A stretch of DNA of 64,000 nt from Mastigias papua (Eukaryota > Cnidaria > Scyphozoa > Rhizostomeae > Mastigiidae). The notes under the pieces are model-generated. The model saw nothing but the letters and a program-made list of their open reading frames with translations. It was not told the DNA's origin and did not search any database. Positions 27,230 to 64,000 of this stretch are shown here, piece by piece. The stretch spans positions 12,634,874-12,698,873 of the forward strand of contig OZ025275.1 of assembly GCA_964019165.1 (NCBI GenBank). The letters are read 5' to 3'. How positions within the stretch are numbered: the stretch's first letter is position 1; each line of letters starts with the position of its first letter. The translations under genes and the position numbers were made by a program.

Positions 27230-27655
27230 CACGTCCCTACATACTTTGATTAGACTTAGATCGGATTCATTTGAATCAGTTATGTTTTCATACTGCATTG
27301 GCCCTCCATTTACATGAAGACGATGATGAATACGGTATGATTTCAATAAGCTTATGGATACGGTATAAAATGAATACGGTATCGTGTAAACACCTCGATC
27401 CGATATCATCTCATACCATATCGATATCGAGGCTGTTCTTTCTAGTATCTCTGCTGGCCTCCTATTCGATCCGGTAAGAAATCATACCGCGTTGGGGTGT
27501 TTACACGATATCATATTCACTCCATACCGTATTCATATAAGCGTATTGAAACCATACCGTATTCATCATCGTCTTCGTATAGACGGAAGGCCAATACGGT
27601 TTGAAAACACGTCAAATTCATCTGAATTGGACATCATGTAAACGTGGTCATAAGT
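27230..27655. mobile_element. Foldback (long inverted repeat) MITE-like element
   Basis: The left arm and the reverse complement of the right arm align over about 200 bp. Both contain GAAGACGATGATGAATACGG, then TATG.TTTCAATA.GCTTAT and ATCGTGTAAACACC. The arms meet near 27425-27450. CGGTAT motifs are frequent throughout. No coding capacity, so a non-autonomous DNA transposon is likely. Confidence 0.7.
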
Positions 27656-28263
27656 CTATCAGTACATTTTCTCTTGATATAACTTTCATTAATTTTGTTT
27701 ATAAGAAGTTCACGTGACATGAATAAAATTCCTACAAGAATTGACTTCTTCACCTATAAACTCGCATGGGCATAAAAGGCAACCCTTACCCAGAACAGTA
27801 ATACCGGTTAAGTGACAGTAGTAACGGTAATATAATACCGGTAGAATAATGTTCCAGCACAGCCCTAGTATTCTCTAAGCTACATTGCCATCCTTTTTCA
27901 TCACATAGAGAGGCGATTGAGATTCCAGTAAGAGGTTTAAATCACTTGTGGAGAGAGGAAAGTGAAATCTATTCAAATACGCATAAATAATTAACCAGTT
28001 ATCATTTACTAGGTATTAATACCATCATCAGCTACAATATAAAAAATAATCTAAAATGTATCGTTAATCAGATCGTCTGAAAGAATAAATATACTTATCT
28101 TAAACGCAAACTACTGAAAAATAAATATGGATACCCAAGATATTTTCCACACAACACACTATTATTAGTGGGTAAGTAATCAGATAGTTAGTTAAAGATT
28201 CAATCAGCTGTTAGATGGCCAATCAGTTAGTTGGTCAGGAAGTCTACCAGTGAGATAGTCAGA

Positions 28264-28276
28264 CAGTCAGCCAGTC

Positions 28277-28330
<54 letters not shown>
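28264..28330. repeat. (GACA)n microsatellite
   Basis: About 14 GACA units, flanked by degenerate CAGTCAGT copies. Confidence 0.9.
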
Positions 28331-28331
<1 letters not shown>

Positions 28332-29341
28332 GATAGACAGAAAGTCAGTTTGTCAGTCAGGTATTCACTGGGGCTTCTCTTGTGCTAGCAACATAAAGTA
28401 AAAACCCGTACAAAAGAACCCAAAATTTTGATATGAGCTTGTCTGTGTTCCTATGTGGTGAGACATATCTTATAACCAGGGTGCAGGTTCTTAACATAGG
28501 GTCCTGAAGAAATGCCATTAAAGGGATAATCTAGCATTGAAATATTACAGTAGAGCCACATAGAGTTTGCGAGCCATGAGTTTTAGCCCAAATCTTTTTA
28601 TTCTTGGCCTAGGCAATATCACATCAACTTTGTCCCTGCAGGCCCTGCCTATAATATTTATGTTTACAAGGGTTGTGCAGCTTCCTTAAATTAGGTTGAA
28701 CGGTAAACAGACTGGGTTTAGTTTTTAGTGTATAAAGACTGAAGCCATTTATACGAACCTACTTAGAATATCTGACTGAGAAAGGTTCTAATTAATTGAT
28801 ATAAAAATATGCAATTTCAGGCAGTAAGTTCTTAATAAATGAAGGCTCTTATGTACTGGTCTCTACTGTAATAGCTAAAGCCTTAATATCTCATTGTATG
28901 CAGTTAATCTGATAAAATTCCTTTCTCTCAACATCTCCGCAAGTTAACAACATTCCTTCTCCGTTGTAAAAGATAGATCTGTCTTAATGTCGGCAATAAT
29001 GTCGGCAATAATGCATGAATACACTCTGAATAAGAGAGAAAAGGACTTTCCACTTTAAAGCCCGTCACTTTAATGAATAATGTTCAATAAAATAGAATTG
29101 TTGGTACTTCCAAAAAAATCCCAACAAAACTTAACAAGCAAATCAAAACAAATTTGAATAAGAAAAGTCCAGTATTCTACGTTCTTTCAATAATAATTTA
29201 TATATTAAAGTATGGACATCAGCGCCCCGTATTCCCCTTGTGCTACATTTCAAAGACAATCAAGCCAAATATATTGCATTTGAATGGTATCTACATTGTG
29301 TCAACGTAAAACCAAGTGAAATAATTGTTTAGGCATCCACA

Positions 29342-52920
<23,579 letters not shown>

Positions 52921-54073
52921 TTCATATCAGAGGATAGCCTAAACAAGAACAACAAACAGCACACTAGGTTAGCACTGCTCTTCCATAGTTAGATCTCACC
53001 ACAACATCTACAGTTGGCTATCACGATTTGTCATATTTCTCAATGTCGATTCTCCTTCGCAGTATCAAAGCTTGTCAGGGAACATCCTGGGGTGACTAGA
53101 ACACTGGCCAGGACTGTGCTACAAATGCTAGACAAAATCACTCTCGCTGGCAAAATAACGGAAGGGTATAAGCGTAATGGTGAAACAAAACCTCTGTGTT
53201 TCACTTCGGTATTGGTGGCCTGAAGTGGAGACTATGCAAGAGTTATGAAAGACTATGTATAATTTGGAAAAATATTTACCTTTCTATAATAACCATACTG
53301 TATCTCAATTACCCGCTAAAGCTAAGAGTCAGTGGAAGTTCTTAGCTTATGCTTCTTTGCACTCTACTGAGTGAAACCAAGAATAATGCAGAAAATATTG
53401 ATAATGTACTGAAAAGTTGTGGTTCGACCGAAATCTACACAAATCTTTGAGCAATATGGCACTTAAATATAATTGTAATAAGCCTAACACGAGGTACCTG
53501 TTTCGCCTTTCAAGTGTATTGCCTCTAGTCTCTCTTGACGTTGCAAATACAAACCAAACTGTATGAATTGAACTGGTTTCTGTACAAGATCATTCCTAGA
53601 TCACTTGTGTTTACTTAAGTTCCACTGTTAACAATTCACCTGCAAGGATCTGGGATATCTGCTAGGACTGACAGATGACAGAATTTTCGCCTTTCCGCAA
53701 ATAAATTCAAGGATAACGAAGGAGATCTTGTTTTGAACGTTCAATTGCAGCAGCTCTTTGCAGGTAGTACTTATCAAAATAAAGAGATAAATAAGTAGCA
53801 GAAGTATGATATTTTTCTTCAAAGAGCGCGATTGTAATGAAAATATAAAGAAGTGTTCCCACAATTTGGCATAATAGTCAATGCTATCCCTGACAATGAA
53901 AGGACAATGTACCATAGAGTATGGTAATTCAAAGGTCTTTCTAATGTATCACAAACTTCATGAAAAACATAAACTTACTTTTTGTAGCTATAAATAAGAG
54001 TTATAAAACTAAACGAGAGCAAATTTTCAACATATTGTCTCTTCTTTTAATTCTCACCCTAAACTGGGGATGT

Positions 54074-54773
<700 letters not shown>

Positions 54774-55344
54774 CAAAGCGAATTTAATTTAGTAGAATAA
54801 AATATTTAAATACAATTTCCTCTACAAAATCTCAAAAATTCAACAACACTACTTACAAAATTATATAAATCTATATAAATCATCTGGAAATATACCCAGA
54901 AAGTCTCTCAACCAGAATCTTGTATCCTGTAGTTTGGTTAGCGCTTTTCGCTTTCCTATGGGGTTGTATAAAGACGAAAATATAAATTTTCCCTGTGTTT
55001 TCATTGCAAGTAGCAATAATAAATTGAAATGAGATAAATATCATAAAGCTAGCAAAAAGGACCTTCCTATGCACAGCGCAAAGGCTTGGAACGGCCCTAC
55101 AGTTGCGGCCAAGCAGGCAGTCTTTGACGCGGCTCGAACAACTTGCCTGCTAATTTCAAAATCAAAATACAACTTTAAACGCTTCTCATACCTGCAATAC
55201 CGTTATTGACGAGTTAAATTTGCACTACAATTAAAAAATTCTTAATCTACCATTCTGCTATTTTACAAATGGTAGGCCACTTGTACATCAGCTTTGTTAA
55301 GTTGGATACTGTCCTAATATTACAAATGATACAATTCTACATTA

Positions 55345-55490
55345 GTTAACCGCACCCCTGTGCAACCCAGCAGTACAAAATCTATCCCCCTACTATAGAT
55401 TACCCCCGCCTCTCTAATAAACATGTATTAAATTATGAGGTTAAATCAATCAGTCCGCGGGGGGATGCAACAGAGAATACGGTATCTCTT
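55345..55490 (+). repeat. C-rich stretch resembling the AAGCCCCCT family
   Basis: CCCCCTACTATAGATTACCC, CCCGCCTCTCTAATAAACAT and AGAGAATACGGTATCT resemble motifs at 25195-25590. Just past the GNPTG stop codon. Confidence 0.3.
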
Positions 55491-55521
55491 CATTTCAATC
55501 GATCAACCAATCACTAAACAG

Positions 55522-58500
55522 TCAATGAACCCTGTGAGATTTCATATGCTCCTCTATAATTTCTTTATCGCGTTCTGCCTGAGCCTCGTTTGTTAAATTC
55601 ACCATCTTCCTTGACGTTCCCACATGTCCCATTAATCGTCCTAGACTCTTCAAGATCGAATTTTCTTGCAACTTTGCTTTTATATTAGTACCATCATCTC
55701 CTTTTCGTCCTTTCCTTAAATCCCGTGGATGGTGAGACCCCATACTTTCAACCGCGGCCTCTTTGCCAGAATCTCTGCTAGCTGTCTCACTTGGATGTTG
55801 CTTTTGACTCGTCATTAGATTCGCTGGTAACTTAGCCGTAATGTTAATGGTGTCATCATTATGAACATCTTCCTTGTGTAATACAACTTCAATCTGATCC
55901 TTTACTCCGTGCTTTGTATTATTTTCCATCGTCTTGAGCAGCTGTCGCAGGCGATCAACTTCTTTCAATAGCTCTTCATATTTCTAAGCAGAAAAATAAA
56001 CATCAAAGGAAACACCGTCAGTGTCCTATCATAAAACGATAAAAAAGATGGCTTTCTAATCAAGTAACTTGCTATACTATTAGGTTGGTAATAAGATGCT
56101 CATAGATAAGATAAATGCATCTTAAAGTCTCTGAAAAATTAGGCAAGAATTCAGCATTAAGGCTGATTTCCATTCAGTGCATTTTAATGCGATCGACTAT
56201 TGTAACTTGTATCAATTTCCATTTATAATTCAATCGCGCGCGGTTAAGAAAATTCACAACAGGCTTCCGAGTTCAAACAGACTTTAATTGCTCCTACTGT
56301 TACATGTGCGTTTAAGATGGAATCAAATGAATGCGAAATATAAAAAGATTTTGGGTATCAAGAATCTTCCCTGAAAGGGAAGCCTCATCGATATTCAAGT
56401 TAATTATTGGGAAAAGATCTGAACTGGTCTCCTCTTCAATCAATAATCCTTCAATCCATTTATGCTATTCACTACGACCCGTAGAATTTGCTTCATGAAG
56501 AGGTTGCTCCATTATAATATGTGCCGACGTCTTGATTTGACGTCTGATATTTTTTTTGATTTTCCTGTTGTACTGGCTCTTCTCTGACAAGTTCTGAGGA
56601 TTTCAATGGCTAGTGATAATCCTTTCAAGAAAGCCTTTACTTTTTGGTGTTTAACGTTTTACAAACAGCTTCCACATGACATTGAAATTGCAGCTTTGAG
56701 TCAGTTATTATCCGAAAAAGTTTACCCTCTTCAGAATGTATTTAAAGGTTGACCATCTATTTCAATGCTCAATTTTTTGACCTTTTCAAGGCCCATAAAG
56801 ATAACCTGAAGTTTGTCTGGATTAGCTGCCATTTGTTTGTATTTGAACCATTCTAAAGCATTATTTATGTCTCCTTTGAAAGATCGTAAAGTGTTTTCTA
56901 CACTATCATCAGATGCATAGATAGTGCTATTATCAGCAAAGTTGCAAACCTGTGAGCACTCGATCACGTGAATAAAATCATTACTGAAAAAACTGAACAG
57001 CAAGGACCCAATAATTGAGCCCTGTGGGACACCGGATTTCACTTGCTGCCAGCTAAAGTAGGCACGATTTTTCTTAACCCTTTGTAGCCTATTTGTAAGG
57101 TAACTATACATCAAATTCAAACCATCTAGAGTGAAACCGTATACTTCAAGTTTAGCTAGCAGTGTATCATGGGGAATGCAGTCATGGGCTGTTGAAAGGC
57201 CCACTAGCACCATCTCAAATTTTCTTGACTTGTCAAGTATCTTACAACATTGCAAAATAGCTCTTAAAGAGAGCATCTTGGGAGCTGTAACCTTCTCTGA
57301 AACCACATTGGAGTTTAGACAATTTTGCATAAATGAACGAAGTTATTTTTTCCGACTTCAACTCTCAAAAATCTAAGGTATTGTTGATAAAACACTTAAG
57401 GGTTGAAATTCTTTTTTACTATTGTTCCTCCTGTTCTAAAGACAGGTGAAAGATCAGGCTTTTTAAGGCTTTCTAGGAACGAACATTTTTAACTGATTTT
57501 GTACCATCGTGCCATGTTACACCTAAAACCTAAACCGACTTTGTACCGTATAACACCTAAAATTGAAAACCTATATGCAATCCAAAATCCTATTTACAAA
57601 AACATATATGTAAAAGAGAGAAAAACTGCTCAATTTTCTTAAAAGATAACAAAAATATGGCAAAAAATGATACCTGGATGCATTCGGAACGGCTAAACAG
57701 GCGATAATCATCAGGTGAGATCCTTCCCCCTAAATACCCCGTCACACGCCGCTCATGATTCTCTTTGCTATTTTCCAGCTCTTTTACCTCATCCACTTTT
57801 AATCCTTCTTGAAGGAAAAGTTCTCTACGTTTCTTTTCATATCCTTTGTTAGTTAGTTCGTTTTCTCTTCGTTCATCCTCAAGTATCTGCCACTTCATTT
57901 TGCCATTTTCTGATAACACTGGGTACACTAAAAATGAACAAACGTGCAAAGATGTATATATAATTGCAGTTACGCATCAACAACAAAAATTTTGCATGTG
58001 GTTTCTGCTTCTGCTGCCCTGCAAATTACATCTGAGTATTTTCTCCAAGCTTTTCTGTCCTGTGCTAACGATCTTATGTGTTCAAAATCTTCCTTTCTCC
58101 TTAAAGTTAATATCGGAAAGTCTCTGTTGATTGATTTCACTCTGTTGATGTATTTATTCAGTGTCGTTACGATACTTTCTCTGGGTCTACCTCTAAACCT
58201 TTTCTATGACTCTTCAAAGTAGAATTTCATAGCTTGAACTGCTGGTGTTTTTATAGATGTATACCACAGTACAAAGGAAGTTTGACCAAAAGTGGTGAGG
58301 AGCTCAGCATAAACTCAAATCTTCGATCCCGATCAGAGATAGATGATATCCTAAGGCCTTAAGAAGACACACTACAGGATTAAATGGGCAAGAACAAGTA
58401 AATGCCCCTCTGAAATAGATTAGATTACATTCTGGCATATAATGGGGCGATTCTAGGAAATAAATTGTGGACAGTCAGTAACGCCATCTTACAAAAGTCA

Positions 58501-61500
58501 GCAGGTCTACGACCAATGCCCTCTAAATATTTACAAAAAACTGTCATTGGTGAGACAAACTAAAGGTGCAAGATGAAAAGTATATGACGATGAACTTGAC
58601 GCATGGATATTACGATATGGTTCAGTTTTCGTTACTCTCTACGAAAGTGTTTGCTGGTTTCACTACAAAACAACTGAGGTTAACTCATAAATATTGCATA
58701 CCTTGAAATGCATCTTCAGGGCACGCCAAAGGCGTTTCAAATGTGAGGTTATAGCTGCACAACCTTGGCTCGTCAATATCGACAAATTTCTCTTCACTAC
58801 CACATCGCAAGAAGACCTGAAAACAATCCGGAATATCTAGTCTTACTCCACTTCTATCAATGTCTATCACTAGATATAAATGTCTTCTGTATTGTCTAAT
58901 GAACGGTTCACTTAGTAGCATAACTGTCTGTAACTGAGGAAAGTTGCAAGTGAAAAAATCTCCAAAAAGAAACACTGAGAACTTGTAAGTCAGCAGTGAG
59001 GTTAACGATATTCCACTGTCCGTAGCTACAAATAAACTCTCGAAAAGCACGCCTCGAGATCCCAAAATTTCGAAGAACAATAATAAGACATATGTGACTA
59101 ATTTCAATCATTCAGTCATTTATTCATTCATTATTACTTATCTATACTGGGTACAATGCATTAAAGTGAGTTGGAGTCATAATGCATTAAAAATCATACA
59201 GACAAAAGCCTGGTTCACATTTGGTAGTTGGAGTCGCTGGAGTCGCTGGAGTCGCTGGAGTCGCTGGAGTCGCTGGAGTCGCTGGAGTCACTGGAGTCAC
59301 TGGCTTTCGGGACCAGCAACCCAAAAGACCATGTGTGAACGTCTGAAGAATATTTTCCAACTGTTCCAGCAACTAGGTCGCTGGAATAGAATCACGGTCT
59401 ATCCCAGCGACCAAAATAACCCAGCATGAACATTGTGAGAACAAATGACTACGATCCCCAGGACCAGGAAGAACCCCTAAGGAATGCCAAAAATTAGAGA
59501 TTCTGGCAAAAAGGCAATATGTCCTGCTGCTTACTTTAACCTCCCTGGATAATGGTCCAACACATGACTCTCCATCTGTCATTAGCATAGAGTTAAATTG
59601 ACTACCAACAATTTCCCATTCTTTCCATACCCTGAAAAAAGGGAGGAATAAACCTAGGAATAGATTAAAAATCCTATTTTCCACATGAAGATCTGAATTT
59701 CAAGCAATTCTACAAACTATAGGTTGGGGTGCCAAATTAAACCAAGTATTGTTTAAAAAATGTTACTAGGCCATTCTAGAGAAAACCCCAACAGATTCTA
59801 AGTATAACTGATGAGCTAGTGTTTTTCTAAGAATTATTAACTACCTTACTAAAAATGCTACTTTACACAGAGTGAGGTAATTAACTGTTACGAAAAGATT
59901 GGCTTGAAAACTAGCTCATGTCAAGTGCCCTTCATTAACTGTCCTAATATTGGCACCCAGTAGAAAATAAACTTGATCTGAATATGATATAATAACAACC
60001 AGCCATTGGTGGCACTGTCTACCACTTCTAGATATTGGACTCGTAACAGTTTGAAGTGCACTTTCCCTTCCAACTTTAAGATTTAGTCTTACTTAGATTG
60101 TGACAAATTTGTAAAATATCAAAGAGAGAAGTAACAACTTGCTCCCAGGAATGATGAGATTTTAAAGGCGAATTTCAACTTACCCCAATGCACCATGAAA
60201 CGCATTCCATCTGTATGTCTGTTCTCTCTGGGTTACATTGTTGAATGGGCAGAGTTCATATTTGTAGCTGAGCAAGGAAGAGAGAATGAGTGCTGAATTG
60301 TGTATATAACAATAATAGGAGAAGAATAAAATGACTTCATTCTCTGGGTTAATTTCATCAAAAACAAAGCTAAAACAACAACTTTGTAGCATAGCATGAG
60401 ATTCATTTTTTGCTTCATGTTCAATTATCAAAGCCCAACAGCTAAAGTATTAGGAAATAAAACATGCAACATTAATCTTCACCTGCATACATTTAAAAAC
60501 CTGGTTCATCGCATATTTGATAAATTCATGATCTATTATCCTTAAATGAACAAATCTGAAACAATGGCTAAATGTCTCATTTTTGGTCTGTTTGAGTCAC
60601 TTTTCTGTAACAAAGTAAATGAAATGCTATACAAACATAAGAATATAGATAAACAATAAAAGAATATAGAATAAAAGCTACACAATCAATGTAGATAAAT
60701 ATAAACTACATAAGAAGACAAAGATCAGTGTACTTAAGTTTTACCTTCCCTTATGAAGCATAAAACATTTTCCTTCCAGTGCAAAAAGGTGTGGTGGTCC
60801 TGACAGCTTTCTTGGCTTCACCTTCACATTGATTGTCTGCTCCACTGGGGCAACATTATTTGATTGAGAGCCAGTATGGTAAATGGAAAAAGGCTCATCA
60901 ATTATCTTTATACTTGTACTATTTCCCAATCTGACAATGCTGATCATGCATAATGACCAGAATATAAAACTAGCAAAGAAGCAAAACATCCACTCATCAA
61001 TTCTTTGAGGCTTACTTAATTTGCTTTGTATATTCATTTAAGTAAGAGTAATTCAGCAGGTCCACATCAGCTCCAGGCTGCCGCCTACTGACCTGCTATA
61101 TCAAATAAATCATGTACTCTTAGTACCAAATGCCCCCCCCAATTGTCATTTTGGAATTTTTTCCAACTCCCCACACTAATTCAAACTCTCTCATTTATTA
61201 ATTTTGAAGATTTTTTAAGCAAAATTTCTTTTGCACAGACTATTTTCATTTATTTCGAGGCTAACCAGAAATTTATTTAATAATTGCTTACACTACAACT
61301 GTAAATTCCTATACCTTGTTGTTCATTGACAATATATGGTTAGTCAGTTGTCCTAAGTTGTCCTTCACAATATTCATGTGCTATATTTTCCAACCCCCAT
61401 TTGTTCCAACCCCTCCCATTACTATTTTTCTGAACATTTTCCAATCCCCCCATTATTCCAACCTCCATTTATTTGGTACTCAAGAGTATGTATGTATGAG

Positions 61501-62570
61501 GTAACTATTTGATTAATTTGATTTAATTTCCATAATTCTGCATAATCAATAATTCAAACAAATTTAATACTACATTATACACATTGAGCAAAAAAGACAA
61601 CAGAGTGATAAATAATAATAAATAAGATGCAGAATATCTAATGAGGAGCCCTCTATGTAGGTGAATAAATAAAACAATGAGGCTGAGACCAAAAACCTTT
61701 TGGTTCATAAAGGATTTTCAAAACACCACACTCTATCATGTGTGTCAAAATCAGCCAGGGGTTTCTACTGTGCAAATCTGTACAAAGAACAGATAAACAA
61801 GCCTGTTCATTCATACAGTAAGACATGTTGACCCAGGGGCCATACATACTGAGAAGCATGGAATCCACATGCGTGAGATTTCATCAAACACTGCCTTACT
61901 CCTAACTGTGGGCTGGGGAAAGTAACACTATTTATACATGAGGACATCCATGTCCAGTATCTATGCAAAGCTATAGGCATTCTATACAGTTGTACTTTAT
62001 GTCAGAACATTCAAACAGAAGGTACAGAATAGGGAGATCTTTGCTTCATTATCAATCCAGGGCTCTCAGGACTCCATGCATAAAATTTATCTGACTTTTT
62101 CAAATTTTTCACAGCAGCTTTCGATGGAAATTACCTAGCATATATACAGACAAAGATGGAGCAGAAACGAGTGTGGAAAAACTCCCTGACCAGACAAAAA
62201 TTCCCTGATTTTCCAGGTTTTCCCTGACTTCAAATTTACTTCCCTGACTTTCCAGCCAGGTTTCCCAGATTCCTGAGAACACTTGAATCATACTTATGTA
62301 GTACTGCTCTCAAACTGAGGCGCAAAGTCAAGCTTTATTCATCCAAAATTTGTAATTCATTAAGGTTGTCAGTTATTGAGGAAAACAGTAAGGTATTGAG
62401 GGCAGGCCGTGGTTGGATCTGAAATCGTGAGTCTCTGCACGGAATTCACACTAGCCTGCCTACTTTGTTTTGTGACTTGTATTCAGCAACATAACATGCG
62501 CAAGCTACAAATGATGTTTACCATACAAAATCCAATCTAAGACTTACCTCGCACCTTTCAACATGGACAT
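55522..62570 (-). CDS. GNPTG: N-acetylglucosamine-1-phosphotransferase subunit gamma, complete
   Basis: GNPTG is the regulatory gamma subunit of the Golgi enzyme that adds GlcNAc-1-phosphate to lysosomal enzymes. Exons (minus): 62570-62548, 61002-60745, 60267-60184, 59631-59535, 58816-58702, 57927-57674, 55983-55522. All phases fit, about 430 residues against 305 in human. A hydrophobic N-terminus ([19 protein letters not shown]) acts as signal peptide or anchor. The MRH lectin-like domain is clear: [64 protein letters not shown]. Then comes [18 protein letters not shown], the conserved tail segment, and a charged coiled-coil-like region. The last exon adds an acidic/basic tail not expected from human. 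The first exon (MSMLKGA, 23 bp) is inferred from a strong GTAAGT donor and matching phase, although the acceptor CTCAAAG lacks a good pyrimidine tract. Otherwise translation could start at 61037 or 60989 in the same frame. Confidence 0.92.
56728..57380 (-). pseudogene. Non-LTR retrotransposon reverse transcriptase fragment
   Basis: A 199-codon minus-strand frame with reverse transcriptase blocks: [20 protein letters not shown] (usual F-K-A-F-D), [20 protein letters not shown], then [12 protein letters not shown]. The catalytic [YF]-x-D-D box is here FADN, so the second aspartate is lost, and the block-A FD is changed to HD. It lacks an endonuclease region and a start. It lies in the last GNPTG intron in gene orientation and resembles CR1/Jockey-like LINEs. 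Confidence 0.85.
57985..58110 (-). pseudogene. LINE C-terminal remnant
   Basis: Minus-strand translation reads [20 protein letters not shown] then [13 protein letters not shown], the same DRxxW...AAxAE tail as at 48243-48713. It lies in the GNPTG intron between exons 58816-58702 and 57927-57674, so it is separated from the reverse transcriptase fragment by an exon. Confidence 0.55.
59205..59432. mobile_element. Foldback MITE with internal 9-bp tandem repeat
   Basis: Begins GCCTGGTTCACATTTGGTAG and ends GACCAAAATAACCCAGCATG. Reverse complementing the end gives CATGCTGGGTTATTTTGGTC, which pairs loosely with the start. Inside, GGAGTCGCT repeats six times and GGAGTCACT twice (about 59229-59300), and GTCGCTGGAATAGA is answered by TATCCCAGCGAC. 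It lies in a GNPTG intron. Confidence 0.55.
61110..61490. mobile_element. Element with TACTCTTAGTACCAAATG inverted ends
   Basis: Starts TACTCTTAGTACCAAATGCC and ends CATTTATTTGGTACTCAAGA, which are imperfect inverted repeats. The interior has repeated TTTCCAACCCCC/TTCCAACCTCC motifs. It lies in the first GNPTG intron. Confidence 0.5.
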
Positions 62571-62806
62571 ACTCTTATTTCAATAAATCAAGTACTTTCC
62601 AGTGCTCTCCTCTCCGAAAAAACTGACAGCGACATCCACTTACTGCGTCGACGCCAGAGGCCATTTTTAAGTTGAAATTCTATTGGAGGCCACATACAAG
62701 AGAGGCAGCAATAACAATAATGCAACTCAGTCAAATCCCTTCCTCGTTTAGGGGTGGTTTAAACACTTGGCTGGTTTATCCATCGCACACCGATAACGCA
62801 TCCAAT
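62571..62806. promoter_or_regulatory. Probable bidirectional promoter between GNPTG and the PH-domain gene
   Basis: The inferred GNPTG start (62570, minus) and the best PH-gene start (62807, plus) diverge across 236 bp. The segment is locally less AT-rich, with several CG dinucleotides around 62640-62660. No TATA box was identified for either gene. Confidence 0.4.
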
Positions 62807-63985
<1,179 letters not shown>

Positions 63986-64000
63986 GTAAGTTCTCAATCA

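Noticed and set aside
57131..57376. Plus-strand frame over 57131-57376
   Set aside because: Antisense shadow of the LINE reverse transcriptase fragment.

Overview
The window looks like intron-rich, AT-rich nuclear DNA of an invertebrate animal. Many short exons lie in long introns with GT/AG junctions, long microsatellites occur (TA, TC, GAT, CTCA, TCAT), and there are many small non-autonomous transposons. An anthozoan cnidarian fits the gene content and repeat style best. That is inference; nothing here fixes the species.

Layout. (1) 1326-8323, minus strand: six exons from the middle of a polycystin-1-like membrane protein with a WSC module and several PKD domains. Both gene ends are missing (3' end off the left edge, 5' exons not located). 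(2) 8324-24060: no gene I can name, mostly repeats, with one plausible orphan first exon at 19336-19444 (minus). (3) 24118-25019, plus: a small gene whose coding start is only an ATG at the end of exon 1. That ATG can splice to either of two homologous terminal exons, each encoding a small lysine/glutamate-rich protein. (4) 29342-52920, minus: a complete HID1 gene, 26 coding exons, 741 codons plus stop, all splice phases consistent. (5) 52921-55521: intergenic, holding a tRNA-like cloverleaf inside a perfect 60-bp inverted repeat between two TA arrays. (6) 55522-62570, minus: a complete GNPTG gene (GlcNAc-1-phosphotransferase gamma subunit) with a LINE fragment in its last intron. (7) 62807 to the right edge, plus: the first exons of a PH-domain protein, divergent from GNPTG across about 236 bp.

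How the genes relate. HID1 acts at the trans-Golgi in dense-core vesicle formation and GNPTG acts in Golgi mannose-6-phosphate tagging. They lie head-to-tail, but this is not an operon and I would not infer a functional link. The GNPTG/PH pair probably shares a bidirectional promoter.

The most unusual signals are the ATG-only exon with alternative terminal exons, the 27-bp duplication of its acceptor, the tRNA-like foldback, and two repeat arrays in polycystin introns that on the coding strand consist of splice-site-like motifs. All gene names come from recalled protein families and hand translation; no search was run.
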